This document shows, one piece after another, positions 8,107 to 15,644 of a DNA stretch of 64,000 bases (its first letter is position 1; each line of letters opens with the position of its first letter). This DNA comes from Tenderia sp965602225 (GTDB lineage Bacteria > Pseudomonadota > Gammaproteobacteria > Tenderiales > Tenderiaceae): positions 60,962-124,961 of the forward strand of contig CBFCYE010000005.1 of NCBI GenBank assembly GCA_965602225.1, written 5' to 3'. The position numbers and the translations under genes were made by a program. The notes below the pieces were generated by a model. That model was not told the DNA's origin. It did not search any database and saw only the letters and a program-made list of their open reading frames with translations.

Positions 8107-9137
8107 TTAGTTTGATTAGGATGTGCCTTTAGATGTTCAGCTACTGTTGTATCCAGATTAGGCCTCCAGGTTTCGGGCATTACTTCAAGCACCTGCACCA
8201 GCATTGCTGCGACCTGTTGTTTTTCTTTCGAGTTCTGACTGCTTTGTAGTGTGGTGGTTAACCATAGATAGGCCTTGGCAAGATCCTGTTCAGACCACAT
8301 GTCTGTCTGGGGATCTGCAGGTGCCTTGAAATAGAGTTCAGCCGTTGGGTAATAAGCACGAACATAGCCTTGACTTGCCGCCTGTTCAAACCAGAAGCGG
8401 GCCTTGATAGGTTGCTTGGGTTGCCCAATGCCATCTTGCATCATGGTGCCTAAATAATATTGCGCCTCAGGGGCATTGCGCTGAGCAGCCATCTCAAACC
8501 AACGACTTGCGGAGCCAGGGTCTTGGATTGTTTTATCGCCTTCAAGATAAAACAGTCCCATACGTGTCATGGCACGCACCACGCCTTGTTCGGCTGCCTG
8601 CTGACACAAGCTCAGAGCCTTTGCCGGGTCTTTGGTAACGCCATTACCCTGCATATAGAGTTCTGCCATGTCACAAAGGGAATAGTGATGTCCAAGATCA
8701 GCGGCTACTTGAAACCAATGTACCGCCTGTTTGCCATCTGCATCACGGTGAACACCCTTAGCCAGACAGACACCAAGGAAATGAGCGGCCGCAGGAATGT
8801 CACCCTGGGCTGCTTTTTCATACCAGTGGCAGGCTTTTGCCCGGTCAATAGGTCGGCCCCAGCCATAGTCATAAAATAACGCCAGACTGAATTGCGCCAA
8901 GGGATTGTGTTCGGATTTTTTTTTGTATTGATCAAAGGCCTTGTCGTAATTACCTGCAGAGAGAGCCTTTTGCGCCTGGCGTAATTCACGCTGGTCATTG
9001 GCATTGGCCGAGGCGGCGCCTAAGCTTAGAAAAAGTAACAAGCTCGACCAGTAAGTGATCTGCTTCAGAATGGAGATTAACGACCTGTGGTTAGAAAGTT
9101 TCTGCACAGGCTGTGCATGATGATTAGACAGTTTCAT
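8103..9137 (-). CDS. Exported Sel1-repeat (TPR-like) protein
   Basis: About 344 residues starting M-K-L-S-N-H-H at ATG 9137, with a signal peptide-like segment (W-S-S-L-L-L-F-L-S-L-G-A-A-S-A-N-A). At least five Sel1 repeats follow, each with the A-x-x-W-(F/Y)-x-x-A-A-x-x-G pattern (A-C-H-W-Y-E-K-A-A-Q-G-D, A-V-H-W-F-Q-V-A-A-D-L-G, A-L-S-L-C-Q-Q-A-A-E-Q-G and others). Such proteins are usually periplasmic or outer-membrane scaffolds. The frame remains open upstream to 9392, but that would overlap the tail-collar gene and its terminator. The end overlaps the convergent acyltransferase gene by four bases. Confidence 0.78.
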   Translation of the reverse strand: MKLSNHHAQPVQKLSNHRSLISILKQITYWSSLLLFLSLGAASANANDQRELRQAQKALSAGNYDKAFDQYKKKSEHNPLAQFSLALFYDYGWGRPIDRAKACHWYEKAAQGDIPAAAHFLGVCLAKGVHRDADGKQAVHWFQVAADLGHHYSLCDMAELYMQGNGVTKDPAKALSLCQQAAEQGVVRAMTRMGLFYLEGDKTIQDPGSASRWFEMAAQRNAPEAQYYLGTMMQDGIGQPKQPIKARFWFEQAASQGYVRAYYPTAELYFKAPADPQTDMWSEQDLAKAYLWLTTTLQSSQNSKEKQQVAAMLVQVLEVMPETWRPNLDTTVAEHLKAHPNQTN

Positions 9138-9200
9138 GATGAATACTATGATTGAATAGCTAAAAGCCTGCAAGGCTGGTAATGGCGGTTTTTTCGTAAT

Positions 9201-9234
9201 GAAAAAAACGCCGGGGTTTCGCCCGGCGTTTTGA
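9201..9234 (-). terminator. Rho-independent terminator of the tail-collar pair
   Basis: On the minus strand a GC-rich stem (AACGCCGGG / CCCGGCGTT, loop of six bases) is followed by a run of seven T residues. It lies 22 bases after the stop of the 9256-9864 gene and before the start of the Sel1 gene. Confidence 0.85.
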
Positions 9235-9255
9235 GTCAAACTGGCAAAGCCGCAT

Positions 9256-9864
9256 TTAGTTTCGTGAAGGAAAAACACCTCGTAATGCAATGATGTGATT
9301 AATCCCGAGCCATGGCTGCATATTATTATGCGCTTGCCCACCACCGGTGTTTGCGACGGCCTGTGAAGACATCGAAACATTAGGGGCCGCATCAGAATAG
9401 ATGTTGGTGCGGCTTTTCACCGCATTGACGTGACCTGTGGGATCTGAAGAATTACCTCTAGTGTCTGATGCTCTTAAACCGTGCGTGTGTGCAGGCATCT
9501 GAGCAGCCGTTAAGGTATGTGTTTCTGCACCACCTGTTTGACCCAGCCTGCGATCAGCCAGTCCAGGGCCGCGGCCTGGGTGAATAGCGACTCGGCCACG
9601 TAGATCTGGCAGGCCGAAGGTGGTGCGTCCATCACCGCCGAAGGTGGTGCCGAGCAGAGAAAATACAGCCGTATTTGACGCAATTTGTAACAACTGGCCA
9701 TCACAGAGAGCCCAATCACGTGGCGCAAAATTGCCACCAAACATGGTGATCTGCGCCAGAAAAGGGTCTGATGCTGTGGCAGATGGGCTAAGGCCCATGC
9801 ATGCTGCAAGCACACTGGCGCTGATAGCAGTGCGAAGTATCTTTATTGGTTTTCTTGTATTCAT
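9256..9864 (-). CDS. Secreted phage tail-collar (MdpB-like) protein, copy 1
   Basis: A 202-residue protein with a signal peptide (about 1-31, ending P-S-A-T-A-S) followed by a tail-collar domain. Family motifs are visible: I-T-M-F-G-G-N-F-A-P-R-D-W-A-L-C-D-G-Q-L, then F-S-L-L-G-T-T-F-G-G-D-G-R-T-T-F-G-L-P-D-L-R-G-R. M-P-A-H-T-H and Q-P-W-L-G-I-N follow. The family includes T4 short-tail-fibre collar regions and the microcystin-related MdpB proteins. AGGAGG lies nine bases before the ATG, suggesting strong translation. The next gene upstream is a close paralogue, so this is a tandem duplication. The signal peptide argues against a simple structural role in a cytoplasmically assembled tail. Confidence 0.85.
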   Translation of the reverse strand: MNTRKPIKILRTAISASVLAACMGLSPSATASDPFLAQITMFGGNFAPRDWALCDGQLLQIASNTAVFSLLGTTFGGDGRTTFGLPDLRGRVAIHPGRGPGLADRRLGQTGGAETHTLTAAQMPAHTHGLRASDTRGNSSDPTGHVNAVKSRTNIYSDAAPNVSMSSQAVANTGGGQAHNNMQPWLGINHIIALRGVFPSRN

Positions 9865-9923
9865 TATTATTTCCTCCTGAAAATAAAAGCCTTGCCGTGT
9901 TGGGCCAAGCCGGCTATCCCTTA

Positions 9924-10532
9924 CTAGTTTCGTGACGGGAATATGCCTTGTAATGCAATGATGTGATTAATGCCTAGGAACGGCTGCATATTATTATGCG
10001 CTTGCCCGCCGCCGCTGGATGTGACTGCCTGTGAAGACATTGACACATTCGGCGCTGCATCAGAATAGATGTTGGTGCGGCTTTTCACTGCATTGACGCG
10101 TCCAGTGGGATCCGAGGAATTACCGCGAGTATCTGATGCTTGCAAGCCATGTGTGTGTGCAGGCATCTGGCTGGTTGACAGGATTTCCCTTTCTGTCCCG
10201 CTTCTCTCACCTAATCTACGAGTAGAGAGTCCAGGACCGGAGCCTGGGTGAATGGCGACTCGGCCACGTAGATCAGGTAGGGCAAAGGTGGTACGACCAT
10301 CACCGCCGTAGGTGGTGCCAAGCAGAGAAAACAGGGCCTGATATTGATTGATGGCTAAAAGTTGGCCATTACAGAAGGCCCAACTGCGTGGGGCGAAATT
10401 GCCACCAAACATGGTGATCTGTGCAATAAAAGGTTCTGACGCCGTGGCAGATGGGCTAAGGCCCATGCATGCCGCAAGCACACTGGCGCTGATTGCAGTA
10501 CGAAGTATCTTCATTGGTTTCCTTGTCTTCAT
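9924..10532 (-). CDS. Secreted phage tail-collar (MdpB-like) protein, copy 2
   Basis: Also 202 residues and colinear with copy 1. The signal peptide is nearly identical, as is the C-terminal segment (V-K-S-R-T-N-I-Y-S-D-A-A-P-N-V-S-M-S-S-Q). The middle is more divergent (L-A-I-N-Q-Y-Q-A-L-F instead of L-Q-I-A-S-N-T-A-V-F; R-S-G-T-E-R-E-I-L-S-T-S instead of Q-T-G-G-A-E-T-H-T-L). Conserved ends around a divergent centre fit duplication followed by divergence or gene conversion. GGGAGA precedes the ATG. The 59-base gap to copy 1 suggests cotranscription ending at the terminator at 9201-9234. Function is unknown. Confidence 0.85.
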   Translation of the reverse strand: MKTRKPMKILRTAISASVLAACMGLSPSATASEPFIAQITMFGGNFAPRSWAFCNGQLLAINQYQALFSLLGTTYGGDGRTTFALPDLRGRVAIHPGSGPGLSTRRLGERSGTEREILSTSQMPAHTHGLQASDTRGNSSDPTGRVNAVKSRTNIYSDAAPNVSMSSQAVTSSGGGQAHNNMQPFLGINHIIALQGIFPSRN

Positions 10533-10565
10533 TATTATGTTCTCCCTATATTATTAACTAAAGCT

Positions 10566-10595
10566 GTTTAGGTTGTAATGCCAGCTGGCCTAAAC
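10566..10595. repeat. Inverted repeat between PEP-CTERM and tail-collar genes
   Basis: GTTTAGG (10566-10572) and CCTAAAC (10589-10595) form a perfect 7-bp stem. The loop contains part of the palindrome gccagctggc. It lies between the stop of the PEP-CTERM gene and the start of tail-collar copy 2. There is no T run, so it is a weak terminator or a regulatory hairpin. Confidence 0.4.
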
Positions 10596-10625
10596 GCTGT
10601 TGTTATTAGCCGCTATTAGCAATCA

Positions 10626-11480
10626 TTAACCACAACGAGCTTTACGCAGCAGCGGTAGTCCAAGCAGGCCTGCGCCTAGCAAGAAAAAGGTGCCGGGCTC
10701 AGGGATGTCATTTGTTGGTCGGGTTACATTGGTAACAGAGGCCACACTCAGAAAGGTTGATAAATCAACTTCTGCAAAGAGATCTGGAAAAGTGCCTCCC
10801 ATTGCTGTCCAGCTTAAGTCCAGTGTTTCACTGTCCCCAGGCGTCAGAGTTATGGTTGGCAGTAAGAAACCAAGCGACGACTCATCCAGAGGGCCACCGA
10901 AGCCCCCGGTGAAAATGCCACCTTGCTCATTTCCATAGAAACTATCTGAAATAAGATCGCTGAAGAATACTTCGAGAAGACCAATGTCTACTGTGAGCTC
11001 GGAGTCTGAGTAGGCGCCTCCACCTTCTGCAATAACATGATTACTAAAAGCGAGCTCAAATATAACTTCGTACGTATCAGTTGCTGAACTGTTGCCTAGC
11101 GACAGAGCTGTGTCAATACCGATGCCAAAGCTGCTGTCAAAATCTGCCTGTGCGCGTCCAGCAAAGCCAAAGCCGTCACCGATATCAGTGAGCGTGCCAG
11201 GAAGTGGATTGGGTCCCAAGACCCCGAATTCATCATAGAGTACGTCAGTGATAGCGCCAGCTTCGATAACATGAAAACTGCCATTCACTAACGTACCGGG
11301 AGTAGTTTCAGCAAACAAAAACCCCCCGTCAAAATCGGTTGACCCTGTGATCGAAATATCGGGCGTGAATGGTACTGCATGTGAAACAGATACCGGCAGC
11401 AGGGTTGCGCCCATCAAGATCAGCGCTGCTTTCACGCCCGTTGTTACAAAAGATGATTTGCTGTTTGAGAATAACTGCAT
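10626..11480 (-). CDS. PEP-CTERM sorted exported protein
   Basis: A 284-residue protein with an N-terminal signal peptide (A-A-L-I-L-M-G-A-T-L-L-P-V-S-V-S-H-A). The acidic, beta-rich body is high in Gly, Ser and Asp. The C-terminal sorting signal is clear: I-P-E-P-G-T-F-F-L-L-G-A-G-L-L-G-L, then a short basic tail L-R-K-A-R-C-G. PEP-CTERM proteins are recognised by exosortase (EpsH-like), cleaved and displayed or released, usually in bacteria that make an exopolysaccharide matrix. No exosortase is in the window. GGGAGA lies eight bases before the ATG. The body shows no known enzyme domain. Confidence 0.88.
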   Translation of the reverse strand: MQLFSNSKSSFVTTGVKAALILMGATLLPVSVSHAVPFTPDISITGSTDFDGGFLFAETTPGTLVNGSFHVIEAGAITDVLYDEFGVLGPNPLPGTLTDIGDGFGFAGRAQADFDSSFGIGIDTALSLGNSSATDTYEVIFELAFSNHVIAEGGGAYSDSELTVDIGLLEVFFSDLISDSFYGNEQGGIFTGGFGGPLDESSLGFLLPTITLTPGDSETLDLSWTAMGGTFPDLFAEVDLSTFLSVASVTNVTRPTNDIPEPGTFFLLGAGLLGLPLLRKARCG

Positions 11481-11655
11481 TATTTGTCTCCCAACATTTT
11501 GCGGTTTTTATTGTGTATTGGAATATATGCATATTCTATGCACAAGAAAAATTATTCTAGTTCTTCAATGGCTTGCATAAATAGAGTTAAAATATTTGGT
11601 GTCAAGTGTAAAGAAAACCGACAAAAAAACTGTGTATGTCAGCATGATGAAATAG

Positions 11656-12414
11656 TTATTTTTTTACTCGCCATTCACGGCGATATATGGATTCTTGAGT
11701 GTTTTTCTTATGATCGGTCTGCTGCTGTTCGGCCCATTCATTCTCAGAACTGGTGCGGACATTGCCTTGTTGTAACAGGGTGTCACGGCGAATGGGTATT
11801 AGCTGGATCAACGGGGTGCCACGCTCAAGAGTAATATTGGCTGGTAGCTTTGTATTCCAAGCAAAGGGAAAATTTACCGTGGTTGCCAGTTGGTCACAAT
11901 CAACAAACCCAGAAAAACATTGGAATGGTAGATGACAATGGTTGAGCGGATGGCTGAACAAGACGGAATAGCCTTCTGGCACGATGATGCGCCAAGGGTT
12001 GATCCACTTCATTGGCATGGCGTGTTCAAAAGGTGGATTAGGTGCGCCAATTTGGCCAGGGTGGTGTTGTATTAATGGTTGAAAAGGCGCATCTGCCGAG
12101 CAGCTCGCCTGTATGCCAAAGCCTGTTTCATCTATCGCAACGTTAACGTCTGTGGCGAGCGGGATAATCCAGCCAAGTGAAAAAGCATCGGTTACCGGAA
12201 GACAGGCTTTAACAGTCAGGCCCGGCAAACCATGGGCATCCTTGATACCCATTTCACGTTCAAGGCTGCGAAACCATTCCGGAATAAAGTGACTTGCAGG
12301 TTGAGGGGGAGGGAGGTGTTGTTCGAGCCCCGGTTGGCATAGAAATGAGATGGTTTCATCACCGGCTACGTTTTTTACTTCATGGCCATCTTCGTCTGGG
12401 TGATTGTCTGCCAC
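11656..12414 (-). CDS. Conserved protein of unknown function
   Basis: A 252-residue soluble protein with no signal peptide. GTG at 12414 is taken as the start because AGGGAG lies seven bases upstream. The core has aromatic and proline-rich stretches (F-I-P-E-W-F-R-S-L, L-T-V-K-A-C-L-P-V-T-D-A-F-S-L-G-W-I-I-P-L and M-K-W-I-N-P-W-R-I-I-V-P-E-G-Y-S). The segment I-T-L-E-R-G-T-P-L-I-Q-L-I-P follows. From memory similar layouts occur in uncharacterised proteins of marine T4-like phages; this could not be checked. The C-terminal 45 residues are charged and Gln-rich. No function is proposed. Confidence 0.7.
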   Translation of the reverse strand: MADNHPDEDGHEVKNVAGDETISFLCQPGLEQHLPPPQPASHFIPEWFRSLEREMGIKDAHGLPGLTVKACLPVTDAFSLGWIIPLATDVNVAIDETGFGIQASCSADAPFQPLIQHHPGQIGAPNPPFEHAMPMKWINPWRIIVPEGYSVLFSHPLNHCHLPFQCFSGFVDCDQLATTVNFPFAWNTKLPANITLERGTPLIQLIPIRRDTLLQQGNVRTSSENEWAEQQQTDHKKNTQESIYRREWRVKK

Positions 12415-12546
12415 GGTTTGCTCCCTACAGGTAAACCAGGTTCAAGTATTGATGCTCTTAACTATATCCTTGTATTGATTCGTCTTAAAGGCGCTTGAGC
12501 TTCAGCTCAGGGTTTTATATGGCCGGCGACTGCTAGTGACGTAGAG

Positions 12547-13635
12547 TTATGCGCTAAGTGCCGCTGTGTTATCAAACGTCAGACCAGCTTTTTTGAGGTG
12601 CTCGTGCATGGCTAGAATTGAGTTTTCAGTGTGGTTCCAGTCTATGCAGGCGTCTGTGACTGATACACCATATTCGAGATCATCGAGGTTTTTGGGGATG
12701 GACTGATTGCCGCCATTGAGGTTGCTTTCAATCATGATGCCTTTGATTGAGGTGTTGCCAGCGAGGATTTGCTGGGTGACATCATCCATAACAATAAGCT
12801 GTTTCGCCGGGTCTTTGAGTGAGTTGGCATGACTGCAATCCACCATGATGCTTTTAGGCAGGTCGAGGTGTTCGAGATGGCGTTCACACTGGGCGATATG
12901 TTTGGCATCGTAGTTTGGCCCGCTGTTACCACCACGCAAGACCACATGTGTGTATGGATTGCCTTTGGTGCGGACGACGGCTACGCGGCCTGCGGAATTG
13001 ATGCTGACAAAGTTGTTCTCGTGGGCGGCAGCGCGCATGGCGTTGATGGCAACATCGAGATCGCCATTGGTGCCATTTTTAAAGCCAACTGTGGATGAGA
13101 AACCACTGGCCATCTTTCTATGGGTTTGCGATTCGGTGGTTCGGGCGCCGATGGCGGTCCAGGAAAACAGGTCCTGCACGTACTGGGGGGTAACCAGGTC
13201 GAGTGCTTCACCGGCAGTGGGCAGGCCAATTTCGGCGATGTCGAGTAACAGCCTGCGTGCCTGCCGCAGGCCTGTTTCGATGTCGCAGCTGCCATTCAGG
13301 TGGGGGTCATTGACCAGACCCTGCCAGCCGAAATTGGTGCGGGGCTTTTCAAAATAGACGCGCATGACCAAAAATAGGGTGTCTTGGACCTTGTCGGCCA
13401 GCTGTTTGAGCTTTTCGGCGTATTCCCGGGCGGCTTTTATATCGTGTATAGAGCAGGGGCCCACCACCACAAAACGGCGAGGATCAGTACCGTCGAGGAT
13501 GTTTTTGACGGTCTGTTGGCCATGCAACACCGTGTCGACAGCCTTTTGGCTGAGGGGGTATTCACGTTTGAGCTGATCTGGGTGGATGATCTCAAGCTCT
13601 GAGTGAATGTGCAGGTTTTCTATACGTAAATCCAT
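12547..13635 (-). CDS. 3-deoxy-7-phosphoheptulonate synthase (DAHP synthase, type I)
   Basis: This 362-residue cytosolic enzyme condenses phosphoenolpyruvate and erythrose 4-phosphate, the first step of the shikimate pathway. Diagnostic stretches are V-V-G-P-C-S-I-H-D (metal-binding Cys), M-R-V-Y-F-E-K-P-R-T, W-T-A-I-G-A-R-T-T-E-S-Q-T-H-R and S-I-M-V-D-C-S-H-A-N-S. The length matches AroF/AroG/AroH of enteric bacteria. Which aromatic amino acid inhibits it cannot be read from the sequence, so no symbol is given. It appears monocistronic, and the 523-base region beyond its start separates it from the eCIS cluster. Confidence 0.95.
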   Translation of the reverse strand: MDLRIENLHIHSELEIIHPDQLKREYPLSQKAVDTVLHGQQTVKNILDGTDPRRFVVVGPCSIHDIKAAREYAEKLKQLADKVQDTLFLVMRVYFEKPRTNFGWQGLVNDPHLNGSCDIETGLRQARRLLLDIAEIGLPTAGEALDLVTPQYVQDLFSWTAIGARTTESQTHRKMASGFSSTVGFKNGTNGDLDVAINAMRAAAHENNFVSINSAGRVAVVRTKGNPYTHVVLRGGNSGPNYDAKHIAQCERHLEHLDLPKSIMVDCSHANSLKDPAKQLIVMDDVTQQILAGNTSIKGIMIESNLNGGNQSIPKNLDDLEYGVSVTDACIDWNHTENSILAMHEHLKKAGLTFDNTAALSA

Positions 13636-14158
13636 GAATTGCCCGGATGTTCAATTTAAAGCGGCGCATTCTATCATGTTGGCCGTGATTGAGGGGGCTA
13701 AAATGATGCTGAAAGGCCGATGGGGTACGGTTTATGGGGTTCTGCTCAGTTGGTTAGAGGGGCGGATTTTGATGCTGTTACATGGCGGTCATCAAGCGGC
13801 GGGGAAAGCTTACCAACAGAAAGATATTGGCATAGTCGATGGGGGGTGGGCTGATTAACGGAGTCCGTTCTTAATAGAGGTCATTGCTCAGGAATTTAAG
13901 CAGCGTAGTGACAGCCTTTTCTGAACGGCGTATTTGAGGCCGATATCAAGATAGTTAGTTTAGTGTAATTTAATAATTTTAGGACAAACTGTTGTATCAG
14001 CAGATTTGGTTTTGTGTCTGTATGATCAAAGTTCATCTATTTTTTTATCGCCCGGTAACGGGGAATATTTAATCAGATGGTTTTACCAGTCATAAACTTT
14101 ATTAGGATTAATGGTTTGGCTGGTTTGTCTTTAACCTTTATCAAGGAAGTAATGGTTA
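13636..14158. other. Intergenic region upstream of the eCIS cluster
   Basis: There are 523 bases without a convincing gene. An 83-codon plus-strand frame (13607-13858) overlaps the DAHP synthase start, has no ribosome site and shows no recognisable protein features. The distal part (about 13950-14150) is AT-rich and should hold the eCIS promoter, but no sigma-70 box pair with acceptable spacing stands out. A short hairpin CCCG-GTAA-CGGG lies near 14051. AAGGAAG eight bases before 14159 is the ribosome site of the first eCIS gene. Confidence 0.6.
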
Positions 14159-14740
14159 ATGATCGATTCTGCAATCAGTCATATTGCTGGCGAATTAAAT
14201 CAGTTTCTTAAACGAAGCTTTGAACTGGATGAGGATATTGTTGTTGTATCCAATATTCTGGAGCAGGATGGTTCGGTCGCCAGCCATGTAAATAATAAAA
14301 TCGTGGTTTCTCTGGTCAATATTGAGAAGGACACAGTTCCTTTTCGTCAGCAGAATCTTACTAGTGTCGGCTCTGCCCGTTCTGTGGTTAACAGCTCGCC
14401 AGTGTTTTTTAATATCTACCTGATGTTTGCCAGCTACTTCAGCGGTAATAACTACCAGGAAGGTTTGAAGTTTATTTCAAACACCATCAGTTATTTTCAG
14501 AGTCAGCCGGTGTTTGATCGTAGCAATTCCCCCGGACTGGCTGGCAACATAGACAGGCTGATCCTGGATATTGAAAACCTCAATATGTCAGATTTGAACT
14601 CGCTGTGGGGCATCCTGAGTGGTAAGTATCTGCCATCCATTTTGTATAAAGTGAGAATGGTGACTTACGATTCGGGGACTGTAATTAAGCAAGCCACTTC
14701 GCTGACACAATCGCAGCAAACATTGAATACTGATAAGTGA
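14159..14740 (+). CDS. DUF4255 (Pvc16-like) eCIS protein
   Basis: A 193-residue protein of the DUF4255 family, the Pvc16/Afp16 type that caps the tail tube end and sheath in eCIS and related tails. The family pattern is seen as I-D-S-A-I-S-H-I-A-G-E-L-N-Q-F-L, V-V-S-L-V-N-I-E-K-D, then P-V-F-F-N-I-Y-L-M-F-A-S-Y-F and Y-Q-E-G-L-K-F-I-S-N-T-I-S-Y-F-Q. The C-terminal part L-N-S-L-W-G-I-L-S-G-K-Y-L-P-S-I-L-Y-K-V-R is also typical. It is the first gene of the eCIS cluster here, whereas in Photorhabdus PVC the homologue is the last structural gene. A role in terminating tube length is inferred from Afp16. Confidence 0.85.
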   Translation: MIDSAISHIAGELNQFLKRSFELDEDIVVVSNILEQDGSVASHVNNKIVVSLVNIEKDTVPFRQQNLTSVGSARSVVNSSPVFFNIYLMFASYFSGNNYQEGLKFISNTISYFQSQPVFDRSNSPGLAGNIDRLILDIENLNMSDLNSLWGILSGKYLPSILYKVRMVTYDSGTVIKQATSLTQSQQTLNTDK

Positions 14741-14747
14741 CCATAAT

Positions 14748-15623
14748 ATGAGCACTTATCTGCCTCTCTTTAGTATCGCCGTCGAACATGAGTTTTTTAG
14801 TGGGGCTGTCTGTTCCTGCCTGGATTTTGTTGCCACAGAGAAAACCCGCCATCTAATTGATAATGCCGGTCTGTTGTTACGCAAGACTAATGATGGCATC
14901 CACCTCGCTTATGATGAGTCGAGGTTAGAGGCATTGCAACAATATGCGCTAGATACCGATGACGCCCTCTGTTTTGAGTTCAAGGTCTATTCAAGTTCCG
15001 CAGAATTTAAAAGTTATAGCGAACCGTTTTCGGCCTCTAACGACGAAATTGCATATTTAACCAATGACAATGCCAGCCTGGGTGATGCTGGCGAGCCTGT
15101 GTTGCACGGGCAGAAAAATGTATCTAAGATTGATTTGTTGCCGCCGGACGCGGCACAACTTAAGGATATGCTCAGCCAGAAGGACAGGCTCATACCCCCC
15201 GTATTTGTTGTAAAAATCTATGCCAATGAAAAACAAAGTGGTTTATTTGGTAAGCAGTTAAAGCCAATAGTTAGAAAATATAAACTTCGTTTTAAAGCCA
15301 GACAGACAGTTTGGAAGTATTTTTTGCTTGGTGATATGGCTAAACAGAGTGCCTATATTGTTGATGCTGAAAACAAGGTTGAATTTGAGTCTGTTGGAAC
15401 ATCTGTTCTGGCAGATCAACGCATAGCGATGACCTTTAGGTCAAAACAGAGTATTCCCCTGAATGAAAACTATGATTTTAATTTTCAATTAAAACAAAAA
15501 GTCCCAGGGGGAGACAAAATTGTTATCAAGCGGTTGCCGGTCGCCCGTATGAATCAGACTGGAAATGAAGAAGAAGTGGCTGGACAAGGAATGGTTGTGT
15601 CGGAAATCTACATTAATAGTTAA
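14748..15623 (+). CDS. eCIS-cluster protein of unknown function
   Basis: A 291-residue soluble protein with no signal peptide or membrane segment. It lies between the DUF4255 and sheath genes, seven bases after the former. The N-terminal third (L-P-L-F-S-I-A-V-E-H-E-F-F, then L-L-L-R-K-T-N-D-G-I-H-L-A-Y-D) looks like a compact beta domain. The C-terminal half is rich in Lys, Gln and alternating hydrophobic residues, with Y-D-F-N-F-Q-L-K-Q-K near the end. I do not recognise a family. Position and strand make a structural or assembly role likely. It has no obvious counterpart in the classical Afp1-16 set. Confidence 0.7.
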   Translation: MSTYLPLFSIAVEHEFFSGAVCSCLDFVATEKTRHLIDNAGLLLRKTNDGIHLAYDESRLEALQQYALDTDDALCFEFKVYSSSAEFKSYSEPFSASNDEIAYLTNDNASLGDAGEPVLHGQKNVSKIDLLPPDAAQLKDMLSQKDRLIPPVFVVKIYANEKQSGLFGKQLKPIVRKYKLRFKARQTVWKYFLLGDMAKQSAYIVDAENKVEFESVGTSVLADQRIAMTFRSKQSIPLNENYDFNFQLKQKVPGGDKIVIKRLPVARMNQTGNEEEVAGQGMVVSEIYINS

Positions 15624-15644
15624 CAACAAAAAGAGGGAGATATC

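Noticed and set aside
9256..10532. Prophage remnant suggested by tail-collar genes
   Set aside because: Both proteins have signal peptides, and no integrase, capsid, terminase or lysis genes are nearby.
13607..13858. 83-codon plus-strand frame after the DAHP synthase start
   Set aside because: It overlaps the DAHP synthase start, has no ribosome site and shows no protein-like features.
14051..14062. Short hairpin CCCG-GTAA-CGGG upstream of the eCIS
   Set aside because: Only four base pairs, no clear T run on the relevant strand; too weak to call a terminator.
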